Source: Furcasterigmium furcatum
Taxonomy: Eukaryota > Ascomycota > Sordariomycetes > Glomerellales > Plectosphaerellaceae
Length of the DNA stretch: 64,000 bases
Reading direction: 5' to 3'
Assembly: GCA_001599815.1 (NCBI GenBank)
Contig: BCIA01000005.1
Coordinates: 3,356,472-3,420,471, forward strand
The notes beneath the pieces are model-generated. The model did no database searches and was not told where the DNA came from. It worked only from the letters and a program-made list of their open reading frames with translations. The position numbers and the translations under genes are program-made. Shown one piece after another: positions 11,437 to 24,727 of the stretch (positions are counted from its first letter, which is position 1; every line of letters begins with the position of its first letter).

Positions 11437-12212
11437 GGTGCCGTGCCGTGGCGCTGGGCGGTCCGTGTGAGTGAGTGAGAGCGGTGTTTGATGGGCGGGA
11501 TGAGACGTGGTGATGTGGTATATATATCACTGGCAGGACAAGCGAGGTATGATTGTCGAGATTGACAGTGATGATCTGCCGCTGCAGTTGGAGATGAAGT
11601 TGTATTTGACAGGACCGAACGGGTGGTCGAAGGGGTGAGGCCTGGGATGGCCGAGTATTATATATTGATATCAGTCGTCCGGACGGAGGTCGAGGGGCGA
11701 AAAAGCGAAAGACTCCGTCCAGAGAGAGGCGCCGCGATGCAAGTGAGTGTGGAGATTGGGACAGGGGGGAGGGGGCTATAGAGTGAGGCATAAGACTAGG
11801 CGAGAGTGAAAGGGTAACGGGCCGGGAGTGCTTCATGTGGAGGAGGACGCCGCTTCCGAGTCGAGGGTCTGCGGGGGAGAACAGACAGGCAGGCAGGCCC
11901 TCAGGATGTATGTACATACATCCACACATACAAGCCTGACTGGAAAGAAGATTGCCAGGAACAGGCGCCGGGGGTGTGTGGATCGTCACTTGGCCGTCCT
12001 CTGGGGGGGTGTCTGCTTGTCGTGTATACACCCATGGATATGTACTACGTGAGAGGGAGTGACTTGGCAGCGGGCGACAGGCCCAGCAGCGACGTGCGGT
12101 ATTTCGGACGGGTGTCTACTCTGTGGCTCGTTTCAACCCAGGGTCCAAGAAGATGAATGTAGGGCGACGGGAAGGAAGACGTCCCAGATCCGCTAGCTCC
12201 TCTGCCCCTGGC

Positions 12213-12248
12213 CCCTCCACGCCCTCCACGCCCTCCATGCCCTCCATG
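12213..12248. repeat. Four tandem copies of a 9-bp unit (CCCTCCACG / CCCTCCATG)
   Basis: Units start at 12213, 12222, 12231 and 12240; the last two carry T instead of C at position 8. It lies about 0.8 kb upstream of the Zn2Cys6 gene start. Confidence 0.8.
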
Positions 12249-13575
12249 GGCCGGCCCCCAAGAACAGCCGGGGCTGGGGCGGCGGCGGCGCGCTGAAGAA
12301 CAACGTGGGGATGCCGTGCGTCTGTCTGATTGGGAGGGCAGAGTCTGGAGAAGGGCGGAGCGCAATATCAGAGAGCGTCTCGGTAACGTCCTTCTGCAGG
12401 TGACGGACCGGCGCCAGCGCAGGCGAGGGCGACGGCGGCGACACGCCTGCTCGCCTCCCGGCCTGAAGAACGCCTCGTCAACGGGCTCGGTTGAGGAGCG
12501 AGCGGGGGGCCCATCTTGGGAGCAGAAGCGAAAGGCAAAAAGACGACGGCGGCGGGTGAGCGTGCGTGCTACGCCGCGCGAAGACCGGAGATCATCGTCG
12601 AGAAAATCCGGGGTTGAGCGGGCAGGGATGATGAGCTGGGAGGTGGGTGTCGATGATCCTGGCCGGAGATGGAGGGCTCCGGACCCCCCGGGGATAAGAA
12701 GGCCAGGGCAGGGCAGCCAGCCCGTCAGGTCCAAAGCGTGTCTTCCCCATGGGCGGGCGGCGGGGTGAGTGATGGCTGTTGACCTGACAAGAGATTCGAA
12801 TCTGACAGCAACAGGTACGCACGTTCAAGAAGATGGCATGAGGAGAAGGGGAGGAAAAGGGGGGGTGTGAGTGTGCTGAGACCCGCATGGTGGTGCTCGT
12901 AGCGCGAGCGAACAGAATTAGGGGGCCGGGGTCTCGGCCGGGGTCGGAGCGGGAAGTCAAACCGACTAGCGGGTACCAACCCCGAAGTACCGAGCAGGCG
13001 CTAATGTTTTGCACGTACCGACTTCCCGTTGCGCGCTGCCGATTGGCTCCCACCTCAAAACAGCCGCCAGCAGCTGGGGATTGTGGGGTAATCGTGCCCC
13101 GTTAGTCATCCAGGGACATTCTTCCGTGCGGTTTTTCCGTGATTGCCCGTTTGAGCTCGGTCACATGGACGCAGGCATGACCTCGACCACACCACCGACC
13201 ACCACCACAACTGAGCAAGACCCGCTCCATCGCATCGACCTACATCCTTCCCCCTTCCCATTCTCCATCTACCCGGCCGCTCGTTCGTCCCATCGTGCGA
13301 GCCCTGATCGTACTTACTCCTCATGTTCCCCACCCGTCTCCATACTTACCTACATACATATCAAAAAGGCGAGACAGACAGCTGACAGTCCGTCCATCCA
13401 TCATATGGGGCCGGACCCCGGAGCCTGGAGCAGTCGAGGAGGGAGAGCGACAGACACCAGCGCCCTGATCAACACCCGCTGGCCTTGATTGACAGGGGCC
13501 TTCGTCCTTCTGCCGCACCGGCGACCCTCCTCTGCACGATGGTACCCACGAGTTCCTGCGTACCGCGTCCATCAC

Positions 13576-13594
13576 GAGTGAGTGAGTGAGTGAG
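13576..13594. repeat. (GAGT)n microsatellite
   Basis: About four and a half perfect tetranucleotide units in the gene-free region. Confidence 0.75.
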
Positions 13595-16500
13595 GAGGCG
13601 GGCCACCGAGAATGGCTGGTTCGTGATTCGGAGAACCCATGCGGAGAGCCGACCCGAAGGCTCTCACATCGCGGAGATCGTCCCCTTCATCTCGGGGTCA
13701 TGAGGCACACGGAATCTTCCTCGCGCCCCGGAGAGGGAGCAATGATGAGCGGGCGGGCGTCGAGCAGGCCACTCGTGCATTTGCGGTACGCGGCATGCCA
13801 AAGCAAATTTCCTTCCATCTGTTTCTCGACCCGGCGCCCGCCAGACTCGGGATTCCGGTTTCATCTTGAACCGCCCAAGACTACACGCTTATCGTGTCGG
13901 CCTGTCTGCTCTGGCCTGCTCCGGCCTGATTCACCTTTTGGCCAGGCGCCTCACCGTCATTCACGTCTGGTTCCATATACCCAGCCCTGGCTATAGCATC
14001 CCCAAGTGCCATTTTACCAGCCGGCTGCCGGCTCACAGCCGAGCAAGGCCTCGAGGCGAGAACTTGGCTCTCTGTGGAACTCGAATCCCACTCCAGGGTC
14101 ACATATCGCAAATCGCACGTCCCGGCTCCATTCTTCTCGCCTCTGTCCATGGGGCCATCTCTCGAACATCCGCCAAAGCCGCCGGTTTTCTTCTCTGGAA
14201 TAACACTCCATGTGGCCTCCCTCTCTCCACTCGATCCTCTCGCAAGGATCGCGACTGGTCTGTTCATCATGCATCTGTGCCTGGCGCCTATGGCCGAACC
14301 GGTTGTTGCTCCGCGATCATATGCACCCACATCCACATGGCGGAGATAGCGTCGAGCAGCAACGCGACTGATGCATTTTCCCTCTACTTTCTTTCTGTCG
14401 TCTGTCACCCTGTCCCTGACGGCAGAAGGCGGCCCCAGGTCCCGCCTCTCCAACCCTCGGCGCTCGAGAAAGATGCCGCATCTGGAATCGGTCGATCATC
14501 GCTGCCCACCCCTGGATGCTCGGCCACACAGCACGGATTTCTACCCCGCATTCCGGCTCTTTCTTTCTTGATCCTTGATCCTACATCATGGCCTGTCCGG
14601 GGGCACATGCAAGCCACTTGGAAGACACGTTGGCCCTGTCGAGGAAGGCTGCCCGCCTCATACTCTTCTTTCTTGCTTCTTCTCCGTGCTGGGCCACGGG
14701 CGAGCAAGCACAAGACCGGCTTCCGCCCCACCCAATATGAACCAGACTTGACAACTTGATGGACGGCTGGTCGCACGAAGAGCTTGACTCGGACTAGGCC
14801 ACAGGCCTGGCTCGCTCCAGCCTTTTCATATCACCGGACATTATCAGTTTCATCACAAGCCACCGCTTTCCCTCGTTACACACCGCAACTCCTCGCCCTC
14901 GCACTCTTCCCCTGCCCAGCACCCTTCAATCGGATCCGAAGTTCATGGGACGCTATTCCCCGACAGCAACACATGCCCGTTGCAACCTGCCACCCGGTGT
15001 CGCCGTCAACGTTCACGCACCGCCGTTCCGCGGGGTAACGATCCCAGGCCCGGCCCTCCAACCCTCCTCATCACCTACGCGAGGTCTGATGATCAACTCA
15101 AACTCGCAAACTTACCGTGGATCTAGCTACTGCACCCAAGCCGAAGCTAACCATGCCTTCCCCTTGCTTCCTCCACCACCCTGCGCTCCACAGCATCTCC
15201 TGGGCCGTCGTGATGGGGTGACTTTTCTCCTCTGGACCTTCTCCTCACTTGCTTGCTCTCGTCCCTCCCTGGAAGTCTGGAAGACGATCATCGCGAGGTT
15301 GGCATCCTCGAAGGGGTCACATGGCCGCTACGGTGACGATCCAATGCAGACCAGCACGCGTCCAGACCTTCACGCCGCAACAGATGCGGAGAAGGGTTCT
15401 GACATCCATGTCTTTCGAGAAGATCAGCCGGCGCTATCGTTGTTGGAGAAATACCCCTCCCCATACTTATTCCAAGATGACGGACTTGGGGCCGACGGCC
15501 GCCATTGGTTTTCCCGCCGTCGAGCACAAGACAACACGTGGCGACGGGAGGCTATCATATCAGGCACGCTTTTTCCGCCCCTTCTCCAAATCGACCCGAT
15601 CTTGCCGGTTCATCGTCAGGTACTGGCAGGTACATATTAAGGCCTGTGGAGCTGCTGCTGCTGCTGAGCTCGTCGTCGCCACCAAGACGGTTGAGACGGG
15701 TCTGCTGGCTTGTGTGCATGTTGACAGCTCAACGAGTACTACTGCAGGTCGCATGAGAGGCCTTCGTCGGACGGCTTTTCTCTCTTCGGTTCCCTTTGAT
15801 GCTGTTCGCGCGCGCCTGGCTGCACCTCTCCTGCCCCCCTTGCATCAGTACATGGTGGCTTTTCGGCCCCCAGGCTTCTTTTTCCCGCCTCTCACCTCCG
15901 TGTCCCGTCTCGGATCCCTTCCCTTTCGCGCGACACAACCTTTCGGGGTGTCTGGGGTGCATCTGTACCGCAGCCCTCAAGAAAGCCACATTGATCAGCG
16001 GCACCAACAGTGCTGGGGGACCCTGGATCGTCGTGCCCTGCTCCTCACTCAGCACCCGGTGGCATCGTGAAGCGTCCGCATGGAAACGAACCACATGACG
16101 AGCTGGTGGCAAAGGACTCGTCACCCACAGGCCGTTAGTTCCTGGCTCGCCGAGGTACTGACAATCTTCTCAGTCATGATTTAGTCAGTCAGCCACGGAC
16201 CAGTCCTCGAGGAGGCTGCTCGTACCGTCTTTGTTGTTTCAACCAAGGTTCTCATGTTCCACGCCTTGTTTCCTTGGCCAGCCCTCGGAAAGTTTGGCAC
16301 GAAGCCACTGGCGTCGCCGTGTCCCATCACAAGGTCGCATCAAGGCCGTGTCCACCCTGGCAGGAAGAGAACCCTTGCCCAGCAAGTCTTCGTCCTCCTA
16401 GATCCAGTCACATCAACCACGGCTCCTACGTCCCACCAGCAATGTTCCCGAGCCTGAAGACGTCACGGCTCGGGAAGCCATCCGACAAAAATGGTCATTT

Positions 16501-18875
16501 CTCATGGAGGAGAAATTGAAGGGGCCGCAGCGCACCCCAGCCGCGCTGCGACTGGAGGATTCCTCGGCTTGCGCAGGCCTAGGTATATTGCCCCGTTTCA
16601 CCACCATCCGCCACGGTGAGCCGGCTCACAGTGTCGGACTTCGCGCCCTGCGCAGCGCGGCCACCAAGGAGCCCATCTTTGCTTCTTTACAATGTTCGGC
16701 TACCTCTTGGCACGATGCGTCACTGGCACGCTTGCCCTCGAGGCATACTCAACCGGATCCCAGGTCCGTCCGTTGATGAAGGTCATCATGCCAGGTCTTG
16801 ACTGATCATGTCGGGCTTCCGAGCCCATCATTGCTACACACTATATGTCCCTGCTACTACTGGTTGCTAGGTTGGATCCGTCATCATGATTCTGACCACA
16901 TGGTGATGTTCTCCAGCCTGATTTGCTTCCAACATCTCACCATGAAAGCTCTGAGATTCCGTGTGGAAGGCAGACCAGCGTCTCACTGATAGAGGGTGTC
17001 CGGAGGGCCGTCCCGCGGCAGGATGTAGGCGGCGACCCTCGTGTCCAGACACGTGATCTGCCAACGTGTCTGCTCACGTTACCGTCAAGTCGCGCCGACA
17101 TCCCGCCTCGAGCGATGCATAGCTGCCTGCTCATGCAACCCCCAAGAGAGCCTGCCAAGTCCTTCAACGACTCATGCATATTAGGCGCCCTTCCCAACCT
17201 GAATCTCATATGAGCTGACCCGCTAGTGCCTACTGGACGCGACTTTTAATATGGATAGCCGAGACGAGGCTGTAGGCGTCGCCGGTTTGCAAGACGACAG
17301 TGGCATATGTCTTGGATCTTTTCAGCTCATTATGGCTGAGCGTGCGAGATATATCCGCCGCACTTGACCCGAGCGGCGTAATGGTCCCCCGAAGCTGAGA
17401 GCCAGGACGAAGGCCGAGGCGTCAGGCCTCGCTTCAGGCCTCGCTTCACGGCTCGGCGGCATCCTCCAGGAAGACTTCTTTGAAAGACAGGCCCTCGGTT
17501 GCCGAAGACGACTCTTGAGACTCCACTCGCGGGGTTCACGGGCCTCTTGGCAGGCTTACACTGCAAACGCTCACACTACTGGCCCGCTCGCCAACGTTCT
17601 CCCACGAGGGCGTGAAGAGGATCTTGGTCGAGCTTGTTCAATAACGCACGCGAAGTAACGACAAGAAACAAGGCATGCCCGAACCAAGTGAACCAGCCGC
17701 CCAGGACGCAGAGGGACGAAAAGGCGCGAAGACGGCCACCAAGGCCAGCCACCTCCACATTTCCCTTTTACCCAGCGTAGCATTCTGCAAGGGCCTACGG
17801 TCCGGAAGGAGGAGGGGTTGCTTCGATCTCCCACGCCGAGAGCTCGAGGACCAGGAAGACGGCAGCAGAAAATAAAAAAGGAAGACTGCGGCGAATCCGC
17901 CCATCGTGGGTCGAGGGGCAGCCGCGGGGGGCTTGACGAGAGAGGTAAAATTGCCCTAGGGGCGATTTCCCAGAGAGGAACGGGCATCCCCGAGACGTGC
18001 AGGACGTGACGTACGTCTCCCTCGTCTCGCAACGTGTTCGGGAGGGAGGGAGGCAGGGAAAAGGCGCAGGCAAGTCTGGGGAAGACCGCAGCAGAGTCGA
18101 GTGTTTGCAGGTTCGTCCATGCAGCATCCATAGCACCTGGGTGCTCACATGGCCGACGTTTTCTGGGGAGAGATGGGCCCTACGTGCAAGGTGTCTACGT
18201 GCTGACGGGCTTCCCGGGGCTGAGCTGTCGCTCGTTCTGTTCTGGGATGAGAATCTGGGGGAGGGAAGAGGCACAGGAGACGGGAGCTCCGGCAGGGAGG
18301 GGGGGCCGGCCGGAGGACGGCGCGTGAAGCATGGGGATCTGCAAGTCATCCACCCTTCGGGCCAGATGAACCGAGGGGGAGCGGGTCACCCGTTTGCGTG
18401 TTCGCTGCGCGAGGACAGGCGACGGTCGGCAGAGGCAGAGAGGGCATCGCCAGGGCGGCCTATGACCTCCGGCAGTGTGGCCGCTGGCATGTCTGTCATG
18501 CGATGATTACGCCAGGAAGCCCGAGAAAGAAGGAAAAAGACGCAGAGGCGCAATGAGCGGCGCGCTGCAGTCCGGAATGGATGGTGTTGTGAGGCACTTT
18601 GATGCACCGAGGGAGCCGTGCCAAGGTCGAGGGAGGGCCTCATGGCGTTCGTCCGCCGAGGAGAATCTCGAACAACGTCCGACGATGGGCCGCGAAGGGC
18701 CGGACAGACATCACGACGACGGACGAGGCACATGGAATCCGACTGACAGCGCAGCAAGCGCCGGGAGAATCCTCGGCGGTGGAGACGACGCAGGAGTCCT
18801 CGGCGCGTACGAGAGGACACCGAGAGAGAGCGAGGGCCGAGGCCAGGGAAGCCCGCCGCTGTTGATGATTCCACG

Positions 18876-18897
18876 GAGACAGACAGACAGACAGACA
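18876..18897. repeat. (GACA)n microsatellite
   Basis: About five perfect tetranucleotide units in the gene-free region. Confidence 0.8.
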
Positions 18898-20223
18898 CTC
18901 GCTCCCTCGCGCTCATTGCCGTACTGTGCGTGCCTACGGCTTGCGACGACGACAACAACAGGATGGCCAGCCCGGTGGGCAGCTTGGGCTTGGGCTTGGG
19001 GATTTTCTTTCTTCAGCCAGCCAGCAAACACATGCATGAAGTAATCCCTGCACATGCAAGCGGCAGGGTGATGAGATCTCTATTCGCGCACTTCGTCACC
19101 CGACCTCCCGCACTCGAGGCGCATCCACACGCCCCCCCCTTCCCCTTTTCCCTCCTCTTCACCCCTCCACGCCCCCCCTTTTATTTTCTTCATCGCCTAC
19201 CACGACCCCCTGGCCCGACCCCGGACGCCTCGTTTCTTCGCATCCCCGCACGAGCGAACATGGGTGACCCCCTTCACGTTACACGCACCCTTGCCAGTTC
19301 TCCAACTCCCGATCGAGTTTTGCCGTGCGCCTGGTTATTGGGGGAAATGGCAGATGGTGGAGGTCAAGTGAGTAACAGCCACGCAGGGGCCCAACGTGCC
19401 CGGTGCCTACTAGTTGCTAGCCTCGCTCGATTGCACGTTCACTGCTACCTCACCTACTGCCGTCCATGTGCACGGCGTGGTCGTTCCTCCTATAGGGCCT
19501 GCTATTCCATATGTACAGGCTCTGGTCACCTACCCTGGGGAGGAAAGGGCCCCCCGGGCCTCTGTTGAGATCGGCGCGCCTCCAATGCCGAGTACCCAGC
19601 CCATCACCACTTGTGGCTGGTACCCTTCCTTCCTTTTTTTGTTGTTGAATTCCCCCGGATCCTGCTCCTGCTCTTGTGTAACGACCCCTTTTGACCCTGC
19701 ATCGTCCGTCACACGCTATTCCCCCCTGGCGAGGTGCGCTGCTCGTGATCTGCTCGTCGGAGATTCTCTTCCCATTTCCTCCGGACGAAAGGGCAGGTGG
19801 CTTCCAGGCCTTCGTCCCCAAGCAGGCCTGATCTGCCCTCTCCTTCTTGCTTCAGGCGGCCGCGCCCCCGCGGCCATTGGAGGGATTTCCAAGTCGGTCC
19901 GCCTGCCACACACCATCTGAGCCACAAAACGCCTCCCCCGGACTCTCCATGATCAGGCTACCTCCATTCCCGGCGCTCCCCAAGCTCGGTTGCATGATGC
20001 TGTGGACGGACGTGAGGGGTAAAGGGGTCCAAGAAGAGCAGGAGGAGCGGAGGAGGGGGTGGGTGACGACGTGGATTGCGAAAAAAAGTTCGAGAGAGAG
20101 TGTAAGTAGAACAAAAGAGAAAAAGGGGGTGTGCGCGAGCGGTACCGGCTCCGTCTGTCGACTCCCTCGTGGGGCAGGCCCAGCGGCGGTCTCCCGGGGT
20201 TTTCCTGGTTCGGCTGTCCGGGT

Positions 20224-22306
20224 CTACAAGCGAAGCACCTGACACCGGCTCCCGATGCCGTCGAATATGCAGGTGTTATTGATGGGGACGTACTGTTTTG
20301 TGATGATCTTGATCATCTCCTGGGCCACCATGCCGCCCATGACGGCGGAGACGTTGTGCAGCTCTCCGCCGGCGGCTCGGGCAACCTCCTGGGCCGCCTG
20401 CGCGTAGCGCTCGTTGTCTGCAGCCCGGGGCACCAGCCTGGCGACCTCGTCGGTGATAGCGTCGGCCGAAAAAGCCGCGCCGTCACTGGCGTGCGACGTT
20501 GCCTGCAGGGCCAGATAGATGGGCAGCAGCGAGGCCGGCAGGATGCCCTGACTGGCTAGTTCGTCGTTGGCGAGTTCTTCATCTGTTTGACGACGTGATA
20601 TCCGGGTTAGCCCACCCCGTTCAATTTGTCTGTCCACGTTCCTCCCGCCGTCGCTACCGCCGCGATGGGGCAGAACACATATCATGGCCCGCACCCACAG
20701 CAGGCGAGCGACAGGCTGCTGGGTATCGGCCCAGAGACCCTGACGTGCCGAGGCGCGCGCGTGGGCCTACGGGGGGAGAAGGGGGCGAACGACTTACCCG
20801 CTACTTGGAGTAACCTCTGGGGCCCGCTGTCTGGCGAGTCAATCAGCTTGACGAAGGCCGCGTTCTTGCAGAAGAGATCGACCTCGGCAGGGTCGATAGC
20901 GTCGCCTCCTGGGGCACGACGGACCGACGCGAGCACCTCTGCAGCGTCCTCGCGTGCCTTGGCCTTGTAGATGTTCTGTAGCTTGATGTACACGTCCGAC
21001 TGGGCCTTCATATCGGGAAGGCCACCCGCCACCGGGAGACACTGGTGGTTCCCGTAGAACTCCTTGATAGCGTCCGCGATGACCCAGAAAGTCGACTTCA
21101 CCTCGTCCTGCAGTGCAGACGCGAGCGGTTAGAGTGGATAGACAAGGCGATGCAAATTTCAGGGGAGGAGGCGAAAAAGGGGTTCTGAGCCAGGCCGGCT
21201 CCACCAAGGTAGAGGGGACGTACCGGGTCGGTGTGTTCGTAGTCAAAGACCTGCTTGAGCGAGGCGGGAAGCGAAGGTGGCGATATGGTCTTGAGGACGG
21301 CCGCAACAGCCTCCTCAAAGTTCTCCTCGCCACCTTCGGGGGTGTCTGTCCTGGCGCTCTCGGACACCATCTTCCTGAAGGCGACCTTTTCCGTGTAGGT
21401 GGATGGATAGGCGCCGTCGTGGGCCTGCTTCCAGACCTCGAGGTAGTGCAGCAGGATGACAACGTATGGAATGTGGCCGTGCTCATGGTTGCTGAGATTT
21501 TCAATGTCCTTGGTCATTTCCTGGGCAAACGTCGACAGCTCAGCCCAGGGGGTAAGCAATCTCAGGTCGGTGGTGGCGGTTGCGTCTGGATGAGTATCCA
21601 CTATGGGAAAGGCGCCGGGCAGGTGAACGCGGAAATACGAGTAGAAGCCAGCCGAGTGGACCGCGATGAGGGGCGTCTTGTGCCGGAGGCCGTAGGCCTC
21701 GAGCAGCTGCAGATTCTCTGGCTGGATGGGCAGGGTGTATACGATGATGGTGTATACGTTGGCGCCGGCCAGAACCTCGTTCAGGTCAAGTGACTCCTGG
21801 CGCGACCTGTCAGCATGGCCGACTCTCGCGGTGGCCGTGGAACATTCTGGTCTGTCTCGGGAGTAAATGGCTCACCTTGTTCTTGGGGAACCAGGCTCCC
21901 TCGACCTCTGGGTTCAGCTCGACCAGCAGATCGGCGCAGGACTGGGCCCTCGACTTGCCCAGACTGCTCTTGTCGAGAAAGAAATTGACGCCCAGGTCGC
22001 TCTCTTCCACCACAGAGTCATCTGCTATAGCGAATCTGCCGATGCCTGCATAGTGTCAGCAGGGGAGGGAGGTCTGGCCATCACCGTTTGCAACCATGGT
22101 TCGGGCTCACCAGGTAGGACCAGGTTCTTGAGCGCCTCCACGCCGACAGTACCCGAGCCCGAGTTCACGAGCAGGATGTTGGAGGATTCCAGAGCGGCCT
22201 GGCCGCTGGCAGCCCAGAGCCTCAGCTGGCGGTCATACTTGCGCTCCTTCTCCGAGGGGCCGGAGAGGAGGATCGGCGGTGTCTGGGTTGCAACGACCTC
22301 GGTCAT
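20224..22306 (-). CDS. ULA1: NEDD8-activating enzyme E1 regulatory subunit (APP-BP1/ULA1)
   Basis: Regulatory half of the heterodimeric E1 that adenylates Rub1/NEDD8 for cullin neddylation; partner is Uba3. Exons 22306-22111, 22045-21876, 21796-21224, 21107-20798 and 20582-20224 sum to about 535 residues, the usual family length. Early motif EKERKYDRQLRLWAASGQ and the Rossmann-like ILLVNSGSGTVGVEALKNL are diagnostic; GIGRFAIADD follows across intron 1. It carries no E1 catalytic-cysteine domain, as expected for this subunit. The end has MGGMVAQEMIKIITKQYVP and FDGIGSRC. The ATG at 22306 (MTEVVATQTPP) is preferred; the frame is open further upstream but only from a TTG. Introns are 65, 79, 116 and 215 nt; the last is long for this window. 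Confidence 0.92.
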
Positions 22307-24727
22307 CTCGATTTCCAGCCCGTGAACGGCGCCAGTTCCAGACAAGAGTCAGCGATGAGGCGTGGCAGATGAAGGGAGCCCGAGCGGGGTGTGTGTTGAG
22401 TGTGGATGTGCTGTTGGTCCTTGGCGGGTTGAGTTGCGAATGCCTTCGATTGTCGCCTGTTCCCCGGTGAGGACGTCGTCGTTGGCAGTGGAGGATGAGG
22501 TAATCCGACACCGTATACCTAATACAGTGTTTATGCACAGTGTGGCTGTTCTGTCGAGAAGTGGACCGTGCGCTTACCCCTGAACTCTCGCTCACCACCC
22601 ACCACCTTCACCACCCTCTCTCCTCGCCTTCAGGGAAGCCAGGTCAAGGCATTTATGTAACGAAGTGTCGGGCGATCTTTGAAGTTCTGGTAAGACATCA
22701 CTCCAAGTGGCCAGTTCATAGTCTCTGACAACTATTCAGTCGAGGGTTAGTCCAGGGTGCCGACCTTGACTTAGCAGATCCCCTGCTATTCAACTGCCGC
22801 CCCCGCGATCACTCCGATCCCCAGCGTGGATCATACCAGTTTGACGATGTTTGAAGTAGATGCTGTCAGATTGCTGTGGTTGGACAATTGAGCGATGCCT
22901 CTGATGGCAGGTTCCTTACTCCCCGAATCCTTTTCGACGCCATTGAGGTAACTGCACCTCATCGCCCAATTGTTCAAGGACAGGACACCTAGCAGCTGTC
23001 ACACACCAGGTTGACTGAAAGGCTTGAATCCCCGGGACGCCATCTGAATTCCATCCATACCCCAGGCCAGTTGGTATTCACTGACCCAATCTCTCGGGCG
23101 ATCTTCCTGCCTCGGCTTCCAAATTTGTGAGTGTGCTGACGTCGGATGTGAGCCGTCAGTCACCATTCCATGATCACCCCTGCTCCAACGCATCAACCAA
23201 GCTGATGGGACACCTGCAGACTTCCAGGAACTTCTTCGGGGTTGCCCCCGAAGAGAGACAAGAAGGATCTCTGATCGCCTCCCCTCCGCTTGTCTGCCTA
23301 CGTGGTCGGTGTAGCCGTAAAAACTCAGATCAGCAATCCGGGGCTACTCACAGACCGTGCTCCTCATGTAATCGATCTGCGATGCGGTGATCTCCTATAT
23401 TGTCCCGCTAAGAACTGCGGTCGGACTCTTGGTATTCCCTCGATCGCTAAATGCGCGTTGATGGAGGCGCGTCTCGTCCCGAGATACACTGCAGCGATCG
23501 TCACTGCACGCGGCCATAAAATCCATTCAAGGACTCACGAAAACTCCCTGCTCCCGTATCCTGGAGGTTGGGCATCCTGTATTAAAACAATGGACTAATG
23601 CGAATCCACAGTGGCTCCTCTCAACATCTTCAGCTGCATCATCGATCCATATCTTCAGCATCTGGCATCAGAAAGCTTGATGAGCAGGGGATCTGGCAAT
23701 GCCGGCACATCCCTGTTGCTCCTTTCATGGCTATCCCTGTCATGATCATCCCAACATGTGGCCTCTGCTGGACTTTGTCCCGGAAGTAGCTGCTGGGCGG
23801 CCGGTATATGCTCCCGCACTCTGTCGGCGGTCAAACATATCCCATCGAGAGGGATGATCCCTTGATCGAGGGAAAAACTACGTCGTCGAGGCTTCAGATC
23901 GAACCTCGGATGATTGATGATCCCTTCACTTCTGGGAATTGGGAATCGACATGACGTCTCTGCCAACATAGAGGTCGAGGCAGGCACTTACGGAAGCCAT
24001 GACAATTTATAACGACAGTCAACTAGACTCACAGTCGTTTCCTTGCACGCATGACCGAACGGCGAGGGAGGGGATGCCACAGAGGCCAAGGCCGAGGTCG
24101 AGATGCATCCGTCCCGTCCGGGATCAGCAGCGAGGCAAGATTCTAGCCTCACGCCGATATTCTTGACGGCTTCGGCAACCAGATTTCTAGGCGGAGTGGG
24201 AATCAGAAGATCTAGTTGCCGTCCTTGGAGTGGCATTTCTGATCAGTCATCGGCCTTTCGGGGTATTGACCGTGACTAAGGGGCTCAGGGGCTCAGGGGC
24301 CAGTCACTGAGTCCAGTCTTACCCCGCCGGACAATCGTTACCCCGCTGACATATCTCTGGCCTCAGGGCCATGCCGGGCATCAACACAAGCTCATGATCC
24401 ATTGATGAATCCGTGACGCCCTTCAGAAGACAAGAGAGAGTAAGACTGAAAACTCTCTCCGACTCGCCCATGTTGCGTCACCCTCGAAGGAAATGGTGCA
24501 AGCAGCGGGAAAGCAGTGGTGAACCCCCGCACCGGTGCCGCTATCGGGATTCTGGGCCCCACTCCGCGGGGTCGCTCGGCTCCAAATCCGCCCCCTGAAG
24601 CCGACGGCGCCCGCCTCACCATGATAACATCATTCATCAGACCTGCATCGAGACAGAAGTACATATGTGACTCAGGCCCCGGTCCTCTCTCAAGAATATC
24701 CTCCTTCTTCCTCCCTCCCGTGTACAC
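22307..24727. other. 2.4-kb intergenic region between divergent ULA1 and SDR genes
   Basis: Somewhat AT-richer than coding DNA. A minus-strand ORF of 82 codons (24236-23988) starts with ATG and contains DLLIPTPPRNLVAEAV, but I recognise no family and it has no clear continuation. A decamer GGGGCTCAGG is repeated at 24280-24300, and TTACCCCGC occurs twice at 24319 and 24338, 380-410 bp before the SDR start, as possible regulatory sites. No tRNA or transposon was seen. Confidence 0.45.

Larger units (their letters stand above)
11437..20223. other. 8.8-kb region without a recognisable gene
   Basis: From the start of the Zn2Cys6 gene to the stop of ULA1. Many ORFs of 60-300 codons exist on both strands, but they overlap in conflicting frames, are rich in Ser/Arg/Pro/His and show no known motif. 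What can be seen: a 9-bp tandem repeat at 12213-12248, a GAGT repeat at 13576-13594, a GACA repeat at 18876-18897, and pyrimidine-rich plus-strand blocks (for example 13190-13330 and 19120-19220) resembling fungal promoter or 5' UTR tracts. These could belong to non-coding RNAs or to long regulatory DNA of the transcription factor. Confidence 0.5.

Noticed and set aside
13866..14759. 297-codon plus-strand ORF in the gene-free block
   Set aside because: Ser/Arg/Pro/His-rich, no motif, several competing frames; GC-rich DNA gives such ORFs by chance.
18386..18958. 190-codon minus-strand ORF in the gene-free block
   Set aside because: Low-complexity Ser/Arg composition, overlapped by ORFs in other frames, includes a tetranucleotide repeat.
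22307..22345. Upstream extension of ULA1 to 22345
   Set aside because: The extension begins with TTG; the ATG at 22306 matches the usual family start.
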